64,000 nucleotides of DNA from the NCBI RefSeq assembly GCF_020179385.1, contig NZ_JAIBLJ010000004.1:1-64000 (forward strand), read 5' to 3'. Below are positions 26,687-34,865 of this stretch, one piece after another (positions within the stretch are counted from its first letter, which is position 1; the number at the start of each line of letters is the position of its first letter). The translations under genes and the position numbers were made by a program. This DNA is from Alkalihalobacillus sp. YIM B00296. Lineage in GTDB: Bacteria; Bacillota; Bacilli; Bacillales; Fictibacillaceae. The notes beneath the pieces are model-generated. The model made no database searches, was not told where the DNA came from, and saw only the letters and a list, made by a program, of their open reading frames with translations.

Positions 26687-27316
26687 TTAATATTCGATTG
26701 TTCGGATTGAAAGTTTCCTGAAAGTCCTATGAGCATTAATCGTTACGATCAAAGTTATCAAACTTCCAGCCAAGAACAAGATAAGACCAGGAAAAATGAA
26801 AAAGAAGAATGTTATGAGCAAAACACTCCCGATCATGATCATCGTGTCTAAAGGATAGGAAAGAAATATCAAAATCGATTGTTTGAAGTACTGAAGAAAA
26901 GGCAGTTCCATATGTACATAAAGGGCGAGAAGAAACAGGGCGATGACAAAACAAAATAGACAAACCATGATGATCAGACAAAATGAGTAAAAAGCCAATC
27001 CCCCTTCAAAAGATTGAATGAACAAAAGATCCAGGTACAGTGCTGTAGCGATCAAAAACAGGATGAGACCGATCAGATTCGCCTTCCAGAATTCTTTTTT
27101 GAAGGTAGATATGAATGCTTTTAAGAAATTGATTTGCTCCGTTTTCTGCACCCACTTCCTGGTTACGGCAAACATTGCTACTGTGGCAGGGAAGAACCCG
27201 AATATGATCAGGCCGCCTAAACTGAAAGCCAACCAGAGAAGATTCAACAGAATCATTTTCATACACCATTCACAAATGTTATAAAATTTATTTATCACCA
27301 ATTTTGTTTCCAACAT
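26687..27316 (-). CDS. DUF624 (YesL-like) membrane protein
   Basis: A 209-residue protein with about five membrane helices. LLNLLWLAFSLGGLIIFGFF and PATVAMFAVTRKW match the DUF624/YesL family. The genes are recurrent members of Gram-positive carbohydrate ABC-transporter operons, and their function is not established. It lies 15 bp before the aldolase gene in the same unit. Confidence 0.85.
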   Translation of the reverse strand: MLETKLVINKFYNICEWCMKMILLNLLWLAFSLGGLIIFGFFPATVAMFAVTRKWVQKTEQINFLKAFISTFKKEFWKANLIGLILFLIATALYLDLLFIQSFEGGLAFYSFCLIIMVCLFCFVIALFLLALYVHMELPFLQYFKQSILIFLSYPLDTMIMIGSVLLITFFFFIFPGLILFLAGSLITLIVTINAHRTFRKLSIRTIEY

Positions 27317-27337
27317 CTACCCCTCCGTTTGAAGGAT

Positions 27338-28423
27338 TCAATAGACCGCATTACCCTTTATCCATGAGGACAAATTTTTCTTTACAAATTCATCATCATT
27401 GAGATGAGGATAACTTTCATAAACTCGGTCAATTTCTTCAATCTGCCTATGTGAAAGTGACTCGTTTGGATTCATACACCATGTTCCTTGCAGCAATCCT
27501 TGCTTTTTAAGAATTTCATGTATCCCTGATAAGCAGCCAGCAAAATGGTTGGCAGGATCAAAAATCGCACTGTTTACATCTGTCAATTCCACGTTGCGTT
27601 TGAGGAGCTCATCATAAGAAATGGAAATATCCTCGCTCCTTTTACATTTTTTGATATCATCGAGCAATTCTACAGCTTTTTTGGTCCATACCGCCCATTG
27701 TCCGAGCAATCCTCCTACAATTTCCTTCTCTACGACCTTATGGTCTATCTTGAATCTATAAGTGGTAAGCAAATCAACGATAATATTATCATCATTTCCA
27801 GTGTAAAGAGCAATTTCTTCCCTCCTGCTCGAACCACAGACAGCCCTGACAACATCAAGCGTTTGATAGCGGTTGAAAGGCGCAATTTTGATACCCATTA
27901 CTCCAGGGATTTCTGCTACAGATTTCCAAAATTGAAAGCTCAAACTCCTCCCACCAACGGAAGGTTGGAGGTAAAAACCAAAAACAGGAATCACTTGAAC
28001 GATTGTTTCTAAATGTTCAAGAAGATCGTTTTCACTCCAGTCATCCAGACTTCCCAGGCTTACAAGACCTAAATCATATCCGAGTGATACAGCGAGGGCG
28101 GCTTCTTCCAATGCTTGAGGAGTCGTGCCACATATACCGGCAATTTTGATAAAAGGCTTCGTTAAGTTCGCTTTGTAAACTTCATCCGCTGCCAATTCAA
28201 GGACCTTTTTATACAGACCGTGTGTATTTTCATGAATTTCAAATTGGGTGGTATGAACGCCTACAGCTATTCCTCCAGCTCCGGAAGCGATATAGTATCG
28301 GGTGAGTCCTCTTTGGCGGTTTTCATCAAGTTGACGGTTCTCATCCAACGCAAGTGGATGTGCTGGGATCACCACCCCTTCATGCAAAGCCTTATGGATC
28401 ATTGGTTCCAGTTCATTAGGCAT
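27338..28423 (-). CDS. dihydrodipicolinate synthase-like aldolase/lyase
   Basis: A 361-residue member of the DHDPS/N-acetylneuraminate lyase superfamily. GVMGIKIAPFNRYQTLD supplies the Schiff-base Lys position and VFGFYLQPSVGG the partner Tyr. Such enzymes cleave or dehydrate 2-keto-deoxy sugar acids. It is longer than DHDPS (about 290), with extra C-terminal sequence. I start at the ATG at 28423 with AAGGAG upstream. Near the N-terminus the hexapeptide LDENRQ occurs twice in tandem, from an 18-bp imperfect repeat at about 28315-28350. Confidence 0.8.
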   Translation of the reverse strand: MPNELEPMIHKALHEGVVIPAHPLALDENRQLDENRQRGLTRYYIASGAGGIAVGVHTTQFEIHENTHGLYKKVLELAADEVYKANLTKPFIKIAGICGTTPQALEEAALAVSLGYDLGLVSLGSLDDWSENDLLEHLETIVQVIPVFGFYLQPSVGGRSLSFQFWKSVAEIPGVMGIKIAPFNRYQTLDVVRAVCGSSRREEIALYTGNDDNIIVDLLTTYRFKIDHKVVEKEIVGGLLGQWAVWTKKAVELLDDIKKCKRSEDISISYDELLKRNVELTDVNSAIFDPANHFAGCLSGIHEILKKQGLLQGTWCMNPNESLSHRQIEEIDRVYESYPHLNDDEFVKKNLSSWIKGNAVY

Positions 28424-28424
28424 T

Positions 28425-29441
28425 CTAAAACGCTCCTTCTCGTTCCTGGAAATTAGTTGGTTTATCAATGGTCAAGCCCCCGATTTCAACCCAATTCGAC
28501 ACCCACTCTATCATTTGGCTTAATGTGACTTTTGGATACCCAAGAAGCTTGTGGGCTTTAGAGGCGTTACTTAATAGCGCCTTATCGTTTTCTTCGTTGA
28601 TAAAGATCGGTTCTTTCCCGAACCTTCGTCCAAACTGCTCAGCAAGCCACCTTACTGAAATTGTTTCTGGTCCTGTCACATTCAAGACGACAGGCGGCAA
28701 ATCAACCAAATTCAAACTTCGAATAGCCATTTCATTAGCATCTCCCTGCCAGATCACGTTTACATGCCCTGTCGTGAGATCGATCGGTTTTTCTTCAAAA
28801 ACATTCCGGGCAACCTCTAGCAGCACCCCGTACCTTAAGTCGATTGCATAATTTAAACGAAAATGCAACATTTTGATCTCATACAAACGGGCAAAATATT
28901 CAAAAATACGCTCTCTTCCTAAGCACGACTGTGCATATTCACCAATTGGTGCAGGTGAGGTCGATTCGTCAACTCCACTTTTGGATACTTCCGTAAATGG
29001 ATAGACATTCCCAGATGAAAATGAAACGATCCTGGAGTTTCTGAATTTCTCTGCTACCAATCCTGGGAGAAAAGTATTCATTGCCCAGGCGAATGATTCA
29101 TTTCCATTCGTTCCAAATTTATATCCCGCCATAAAAATGATATTTTTCGTTTCCGGTAAAGTCAGTAATTGTTCTTTGTCCAGTAGATCCATAGATATGG
29201 TTTCGACTCCGGAAGATTCCAAGTCTGTACGGACATTTTTGGAAGAAAAACGAGAAACGCCAATGACTCTCTTATCCAATCCACTTACTTCGATTGCCCT
29301 TTTAGCCATTTTTGCAAGTGTAGGACCCATTTTCCCTCCTACTCCAAGTATCATGATATCTCCATCAATGTGATTCAAATCATTTATCAAGCGTTTAGAA
29401 GGATTAGTCAATTTATCTTCTAATTCTTGGATCGTCTGCAT
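28425..29441 (-). CDS. NAD-dependent epimerase/dehydratase family protein
   Basis: A 338-residue extended short-chain dehydrogenase. The Rossmann motif MILGVGGKMGPTLAKMAKRA lies at about residues 28-47, a variant of GxxGxxG. VSFSSGNVYPFTEVS and the downstream YAQSCLGRE provide the Ser and Tyr region, with Lys absent from the usual YxxxK (YAQSC). It may therefore bind NAD without classical catalysis. The ATG at 29441 is preferred over a TTG seven codons earlier. It overlaps no neighbour but ends one base before the DHDPS-like start. Confidence 0.75.
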   Translation of the reverse strand: MQTIQELEDKLTNPSKRLINDLNHIDGDIMILGVGGKMGPTLAKMAKRAIEVSGLDKRVIGVSRFSSKNVRTDLESSGVETISMDLLDKEQLLTLPETKNIIFMAGYKFGTNGNESFAWAMNTFLPGLVAEKFRNSRIVSFSSGNVYPFTEVSKSGVDESTSPAPIGEYAQSCLGRERIFEYFARLYEIKMLHFRLNYAIDLRYGVLLEVARNVFEEKPIDLTTGHVNVIWQGDANEMAIRSLNLVDLPPVVLNVTGPETISVRWLAEQFGRRFGKEPIFINEENDKALLSNASKAHKLLGYPKVTLSQMIEWVSNWVEIGGLTIDKPTNFQEREGAF

Positions 29442-29477
29442 ATTAAACACCTGCTCCCTCAATAATCATTCTATTTT

Positions 29478-31583
29478 TCAATTCCTGAAGTTCAGTATGA
29501 CCACTTCATATTCTCGAAGGTATGGTAGATTCAAATAGATCCGCTCCTCATTTTGGTGGAATGTAAGTTGTTCGTTTATTCTCAATGCTTTTACCGACTC
29601 GATTTTTTCCACAAGCTCCAATTCGATCTGGATATCAGAAATGGGGATGACTTCTGTTATCGGCCTAGTCATTGATCCCGTATAATTGACCAGATGGAGA
29701 ATGATATGTCTATCCTGTTTTCTCATGGCTGTATGTATTGATTCCAATGTATAAGGAGTCTTTATATTCAATGGGACATCCACGAGGGATCGTACTGCAT
29801 TATCAATGAGCTTACGATATTCCGGAAGCGCATAGGATTCATAAAACTTCCCTATGTTTCCTGTAAAATAGAGGCTTTCGCCTTTTCCAAACCTATTATT
29901 TAAGATAAAAGGATAGTCTGTTCGTTCGGGCAGTTCACAGTACCTTGACTGTTGATGCTCCCTATAGTTCATGATCGATGCCGATTTCCCATCCGGTATG
30001 ACATTCATCCCTAATGATGAAGCTGGAATATGTGATTGGTCGATTCCATCTGACAGGTCCTTATCCCCATTTATTTCAATGTGGTCATATTTACAATGCC
30101 GTATGCTGACTGCTTGTTCTATACCAAAAATCTCCCCTAGTAAAGGCTGATCCCTTTTTTCTCCATCAACATCATATAGGGAGGTGTCGAAAGTAGAGAT
30201 GACCTTTCCCCCTTGAGCGATATACTTTTTAATAAGTTCCGCCTGCCTCTTACTCATGACACTGATATTTGGCAGGATGATCAACTCATAACGTTGGAAG
30301 GCACCGCTTTCGATCGATTCATCATCAATGACATCGAATAGGATCCTGCTTCTTGATAACGCATCGTACCACCCCATAAAAGAACCGCGTGCATCACCTT
30401 TTTCTGGATTGGATAATTTATCCTGTCCTGCTGTAAAATCTGTCTCCTCTGCAGATGATTGATACTCATTCGCAGTCGCAAAGGACCAAACCAATGCGAT
30501 TGAAGCCATTGATTTTGTATTCATATAGTATTTCTCATTTTCTGATAGAAATTGATTGATCTCTTTTACAGTGCTCATCCGCTTGTCTTGATTATTATCG
30601 TTATAGATGCCATACCATGTATTTGCACCATGTGAAACCGCCATTGCATGAGCAAGCCACGTTTCGGCAGGAGAAAGCAAATAACGAGACCATGGCGCCA
30701 ATCGTCCAGCAATAGCTACACAATAGGGCTTGCCATTTGTTTGTGTTTCGAGCAATTGAGCAGTTGCTGCAGGTTTCCAAACAGGGGTTCTGCGAAGGTC
30801 ATCCCCTAAAAACCCCCCTTCTGCCAGCAACATATCTTGATGGTGGACCGTAAGTCGGTTGTCACGACTACAGAATTTAGTCGGTACAAGCTGTGGGCTA
30901 TTCATATAAATCATTGTGTCAGGAGAAATATCCTTTAACGTTTTGTTTGCCTCTTTCATAAAGAATGCAATCGACTCGCGTTTAAATGCAAACAGATCCC
31001 TCCTTTGTGTTTTATTCGCTTTCTCCCAATCGGGAAGGTCATATCCATAATTAGAAAGGAACGACATCTTACACGCCTTGCAATAACATCCTTCTACCCT
31101 GAAGAATGGTCCATCAAGAAAAATTCCTTTTATTGAATATTTTGCGAGATTGCGGATTGTCGAAAATGCATATTCCCTGAATGAGGAATTGATGCATGAA
31201 TATCCACCTGATCCGTAGGCACTTTGGATCCTGTCTCCATTTCGATCCTGTTGTTGCCAATCCGGGTACAATTTTGTCAATGACTCGGCAAGCCAGTGCA
31301 CATTGAAATAAACGACCGGATAAATTCCGAGTGATTCATACGATTCAGATATTTTCCCCAGAATATCTTTCCGTTCCTGGACAGCACAATCAGAATGATA
31401 GTACGTTATACCGGATTCTCCTTCTGTAATATCATGTACTTCAACATGCTCGGCATTAAAGCCTAATTCTTTCCTGATATTGAACTGCTCCTCCAAATCC
31501 AATGCTTCATATTTATCCGGTTCAGGAGGTATGAAGTCAACGATCCTAAGGGGTTTATCTTTCCATAGGGCAATCTTATTCAT
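29478..31583 (-). CDS. GHL6-type putative glycoside hydrolase with GATase-like domain
   Basis: A 701-residue cytoplasmic protein without signal peptide. The N-terminal barrel includes KGIFLDGPFFRVEGCYCKAC with a conserved Asp and the CYCxxC motif of the hypothetical glycosyl hydrolase 6 family. From about residue 430, LIILPNISVMSKRQAELIKK followed by YIAQGGKVISTFD matches a beta-galactosidase trimerisation (GATase-like) domain; a small beta domain ends the protein. It probably trims an imported oligosaccharide. The ATG at 31583 has AGGAG upstream; the longer frame overlaps the permease gene. Substrate unassigned. Confidence 0.75.
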   Translation of the reverse strand: MNKIALWKDKPLRIVDFIPPEPDKYEALDLEEQFNIRKELGFNAEHVEVHDITEGESGITYYHSDCAVQERKDILGKISESYESLGIYPVVYFNVHWLAESLTKLYPDWQQQDRNGDRIQSAYGSGGYSCINSSFREYAFSTIRNLAKYSIKGIFLDGPFFRVEGCYCKACKMSFLSNYGYDLPDWEKANKTQRRDLFAFKRESIAFFMKEANKTLKDISPDTMIYMNSPQLVPTKFCSRDNRLTVHHQDMLLAEGGFLGDDLRRTPVWKPAATAQLLETQTNGKPYCVAIAGRLAPWSRYLLSPAETWLAHAMAVSHGANTWYGIYNDNNQDKRMSTVKEINQFLSENEKYYMNTKSMASIALVWSFATANEYQSSAEETDFTAGQDKLSNPEKGDARGSFMGWYDALSRSRILFDVIDDESIESGAFQRYELIILPNISVMSKRQAELIKKYIAQGGKVISTFDTSLYDVDGEKRDQPLLGEIFGIEQAVSIRHCKYDHIEINGDKDLSDGIDQSHIPASSLGMNVIPDGKSASIMNYREHQQSRYCELPERTDYPFILNNRFGKGESLYFTGNIGKFYESYALPEYRKLIDNAVRSLVDVPLNIKTPYTLESIHTAMRKQDRHIILHLVNYTGSMTRPITEVIPISDIQIELELVEKIESVKALRINEQLTFHQNEERIYLNLPYLREYEVVILNFRN

Positions 31584-31593
31584 CTTACATCTC

Positions 31594-32439
31594 CTAACCT
31601 TTGATTGATCCTTGCAAGCCGCTGACAAAATGGCGTTGCATCAATATATAAAAAATTATGATCGGTACAAGTGAAATGACGACGCCAGCAGCCATGGTCT
31701 TCACATCGGTTCCAAATGTACCAGACAGATAAGCTAATCCAAGAGCTATAGGAAACAGGTTTTCATCTTTTAAGATGATCAATGGCCACATAAACGAATT
31801 CCACACAGAGATGAATGAAAAAACGCTTAGGGCAGCTAGCGTCGGTTTAGTCAGTGGCAGAATTACACTCCACCAAACCCTGAATGGACCACAACCGTCA
31901 ATTATCGCAGCCTCCTCTATTTCCTTCGGGATGGTCAGATAGGCTTGACGCATCAGGAATATGGAAAATCCACCTATCAATCCAGGTATGATCAATCCCC
32001 ACCACGAATCCACCATTCCAAGCTTTTCAACGATGATGAACAATGGAACGAGTTTACCCTCTTCAGGAAGAAACATTGTTGCGATAATCGCATAGAAGAT
32101 AAATGTCCTACCCGGAAAATTCATTCTGGCTAGTGGATAGGCTGTAAGAGCCGTCAAAAAAATATGAGAAGGGACCATAATGAGCAATAGTAAAAAAGAA
32201 TTCAACAGGTACCGCGGAAATGGAATAGCTGTCCACGCTTCAATAAAATGGTCGAATACAGCCGGCTTCGGAATAAAACTTGGCGGAAAACCGAAAACGT
32301 CCTGAGCATTGGACTTGAAAGCTGTAGATAATAACCATAAAAAGGGGCCGATGAAAATAAGTGATACCGCAATCAACAGTACATATAAAAAAACGTTTTT
32401 GCCGATTTTTCTCCATTTGTACAATTGCTTGTCGTTCAT
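31594..32439 (-). CDS. carbohydrate ABC transporter permease (MalG type)
   Basis: A 281-residue inner-membrane protein with six helices. The EAA loop is EEAAIIDGCGPFRVWWSVIL PLTKP split around the typical EAAxxDG. The start at 32439 overlaps the stop of the MalF-type gene (ATGA), which the longer frame would ignore. Partner of the permease and binding protein upstream. No ATPase gene is in the operon, so a shared MsmX-type ATPase elsewhere is probable. Confidence 0.9.
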   Translation of the reverse strand: MNDKQLYKWRKIGKNVFLYVLLIAVSLIFIGPFLWLLSTAFKSNAQDVFGFPPSFIPKPAVFDHFIEAWTAIPFPRYLLNSFLLLLIMVPSHIFLTALTAYPLARMNFPGRTFIFYAIIATMFLPEEGKLVPLFIIVEKLGMVDSWWGLIIPGLIGGFSIFLMRQAYLTIPKEIEEAAIIDGCGPFRVWWSVILPLTKPTLAALSVFSFISVWNSFMWPLIILKDENLFPIALGLAYLSGTFGTDVKTMAAGVVISLVPIIIFYILMQRHFVSGLQGSIKG

Positions 32440-33365
32440 TGCACCGAGTGCCCCCCTCTCGAGATTTTGTAATTTATGATCGTAAGAATCATCAAGATCA
32501 CCCATAGAACTATGCCCATTGCAGTTGCATATCCCATATCAAGCTGCACAAAAGCTTTTTGATAGATATACAGAGGAAGTGACATTGTACTATCCAACGG
32601 TCCTCCACCTGTCATGATATAAATACTTGTGAACATTTGAACTGTCCCGAGTGTGGCCATTACAAGTGTTACGGCAAACACAGGTCGTAATTGAGGTAAA
32701 TAGACATGCCACAAAATCCTGAGCGGAGATGCTCCATCTATCCTTGCCGCTTCAATCAACTCCTTCGAAACTGCCTGAAGGCCAGCAAGGTAAATCAGCA
32801 TGTAGAACCCCATCGCTTTCCAGGCTTCAAGGATTGATACAGCTGGTATAGCCGTTTTTGTATTCAATAACCAATTTGTTTCCGCATTAATTCCGATGCC
32901 ATTCAAGAAGGCATTCACCAATCCAGACGGATGGTATAAATATTTCCACATGATCGCGACAGCTACCATAGCCGTAACTACTGGCAGGTAATAAATCAGT
33001 CTAAAAAAATTGATCCCTTTGATCTTTCTATTAACGAGAATAGCTAAAAATAATGGAAGAATGACTACCATAGGAACAGTAATGAGAAAATACTTCATTG
33101 AATTCCCTAATGACTTCCAAAATTTATCATCTTGCATCATCGTTTTATAGTTTTCCATTCCTACCCATTCGGCTGGTGCAAGAATGTGGTATTCAGTAAA
33201 GGAATAATAGAAAGCATTCAAAGTCGGAAGATACTCAAAGGTAAAGAGAAGCACTATTGCAGGGAGTAAAAAAATATATGGAATAAAATTGAATTTCTTT
33301 TTTCTCCTCTTTTTTGCCACGACTACACTTTGACGGATGGATGTTTCTACTTGGTTTAAAGCCAA
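32436..33365 (-). CDS. carbohydrate ABC transporter permease (MalF type)
   Basis: A 309-residue permease with a cytoplasmic Lys/Arg-rich N-terminus (VVAKKRRKKKF) and six helices. The EAA motif ELIEAARIDGASPLRILWHV is intact. The TTG start at 33365 has AAAGGAG eight bases upstream. It follows the binding-protein gene after an intra-operon hairpin. Confidence 0.9.
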   Translation of the reverse strand: MALNQVETSIRQSVVVAKKRRKKKFNFIPYIFLLPAIVLLFTFEYLPTLNAFYYSFTEYHILAPAEWVGMENYKTMMQDDKFWKSLGNSMKYFLITVPMVVILPLFLAILVNRKIKGINFFRLIYYLPVVTAMVAVAIMWKYLYHPSGLVNAFLNGIGINAETNWLLNTKTAIPAVSILEAWKAMGFYMLIYLAGLQAVSKELIEAARIDGASPLRILWHVYLPQLRPVFAVTLVMATLGTVQMFTSIYIMTGGGPLDSTMSLPLYIYQKAFVQLDMGYATAMGIVLWVILMILTIINYKISRGGHSVQ

Positions 33366-33392
33366 TCTATCAACTCCTTTCTAAGAACCTGG

Positions 33393-33435
33393 AAAAAAAG
33401 AAGTGCAGCGGATTGGATTTTTATAGATCCGCTGC
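33393..33435 (-). terminator. intra-operon hairpin between binding protein and permeases
   Basis: On the minus strand GCAGCGGAT and ATCCGCTGC form a perfect 9-bp stem followed after four bases by a T run. It can act as a partial terminator or mRNA 3' shield, giving more binding protein than permease. Confidence 0.7.
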
Positions 33436-33449
33436 GTTGATCCTTGCTT

Positions 33450-34736
33450 CTATTTAGAAAGTTCTTGGTTCCAGTGTTCTACAGCTGTATCAAGTGCTTC
33501 TTTTGCAGTTTTTTCACCTAAAAGGGCTGCTCGGATTTGTTCAAGGTAGAAATCTTTCAGTTCTTGTTCTTTTTCAATGCCCAGTGAATTGATTGTAAGA
33601 TTCGGAGATATCTCAACCATTATTTTCCTTGCTTCGTCATGGATGTTTTTCACCTCAAAATCAGTAAAGAATGGATCTTCTAAGGTTTCTTCTGTTGAAG
33701 GAAAGATTGCAACCAACTTAGTGAACTCCAACTGATTTTTGGCGTTCGTCACGTAAAGAGCGAATTTCGCTGCCTCTTCAGGATGTTTTGATTTCTTAGG
33801 GACGACGAATGTCTGGATACCAGCTAAAGCTACTTTACCTTCACTACCTGAAACAGGTTTAAAAACTTTCAATTTAGGAAGGACACTTGGAGCGTTCTTT
33901 TCAATCCCTACCAATGTAGACGCAAGCTTTTGTCCAACATGGGCTTGCTGTCCATTTTCAAATGTTTGCTGAAGCTGGCGATCATCTTCTGAAACCGCCC
34001 CTGACGCAACGGCACCGTTTTTGTATCCCTCTACAAACATTTCAACAAATTCAACATGTTCTTTTGAGTTGAAAACCGCCTCCGTACCTTCATCATTTAA
34101 TATCGGAAGCCCTTGTCCAACTAGCACTTCCATAGTCGGCAAGTCATTTGAACCGTAAACCTTCGGCAGTTTTGCGTGGATCTTTTTCCCATTCTCCAAT
34201 ATTTCTTCCCATGTTTGTGGCGGGTTGTCAGGATCAAGCCCTGCTTGTTCGTATACCTCTGTATTCAACATTCCGACTGCAGGTCCACCATGATACCATG
34301 GGATTCCCAGTAGTTCATCGTTGAAAGTCAGCCCTTCAATCAATCCATCGATATATGGATCCAATTCTTTTTCATCGACGAGGGAATTGATTGGATTCAG
34401 TACGTCATAACTTCTTATCAAGGAGATATCCATACTGGCAAGGTTGACGACATCAGGGACTTCTTTACTTTGTAGTGCAGTAATGAACTTTTTCGAAGCA
34501 TCAGCACCAGGGACATCCACCCATTTGATCTTTACGTTAGGATTTTCTTTTTCATAGTTGTCCACAATTCCTTGGATATAATCTCCAAAATTTTTCTTGA
34601 GATTGATTGTCCAAAATTCCAGCTCAATGTTTTCATCCTTTTCTGCAGATGAATCTTCCTGTGGTGAACAAGCGAGTAGCGGTAGGAAACAGAGTAAAAT
34701 GACTAATGACAAACTCATGATTTTTGTACGACCCAT
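33450..34736 (-). CDS. carbohydrate ABC transporter substrate-binding lipoprotein
   Basis: A 428-residue family 1 extracellular solute-binding protein. The signal peptide ends in the lipobox LLAC with the lipidated Cys at about residue 23. ELEFWTINLKKNFGDYIQGI begins the mature fold, and GIPWYHGGPAVGMLNTEVYE forms the hinge region. It captures an oligosaccharide outside the membrane. First gene of an 11-gene unit (to 22936) behind a promoter whose -35 lies in the AAAGAC palindrome. GGGAGG precedes the ATG. Confidence 0.92.
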   Translation of the reverse strand: MGRTKIMSLSLVILLCFLPLLACSPQEDSSAEKDENIELEFWTINLKKNFGDYIQGIVDNYEKENPNVKIKWVDVPGADASKKFITALQSKEVPDVVNLASMDISLIRSYDVLNPINSLVDEKELDPYIDGLIEGLTFNDELLGIPWYHGGPAVGMLNTEVYEQAGLDPDNPPQTWEEILENGKKIHAKLPKVYGSNDLPTMEVLVGQGLPILNDEGTEAVFNSKEHVEFVEMFVEGYKNGAVASGAVSEDDRQLQQTFENGQQAHVGQKLASTLVGIEKNAPSVLPKLKVFKPVSGSEGKVALAGIQTFVVPKKSKHPEEAAKFALYVTNAKNQLEFTKLVAIFPSTEETLEDPFFTDFEVKNIHDEARKIMVEISPNLTINSLGIEKEQELKDFYLEQIRAALLGEKTAKEALDTAVEHWNQELSK

Positions 34737-34801
34737 TTAAATACCTCCCTATTTTTAAAATATTCCGAAAACTAAATATGTAAATACTTTTATTAAGTTA
34801 C

Positions 34802-34855
34802 ATTATATGGTCCTGGCTATTTAAAGACAAGTCTTTTTAATGTCTTTAAATAGCC
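34802..34855 (-). promoter_or_regulatory. ABC operon promoter with AAAGAC-type operator
   Basis: Minus strand: -35 TTGTCT (34825-34830), 17 bp, -10 TATAAT (34802-34807). The -35 lies in AAAGAC-N2-GTCTTT (34823-34836). A larger perfect inverted repeat, GGCTATTTAAAGACA with its complement (34815-34829 and 34841-34855), encloses it and could also form an RNA hairpin after the GH20 gene. Related sites occur at 41939, 46328 and 46422. Confidence 0.75.
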
Positions 34856-34865
34856 TGATAATATA

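Noticed and set aside
28425-29441. Assigning the epimerase-like protein to a named UDP-sugar epimerase
   Set aside because: The YxxxK catalytic motif is not evident and the glycine-rich loop is atypical, so a specific activity is not supported.
34815-34855. Reading the 15-bp inverted repeat only as a terminator of the GH20 gene
   Set aside because: No T run follows on the minus strand, and the -35/-10 elements and AAAGAC palindrome lie in it, so an operator is the better explanation.
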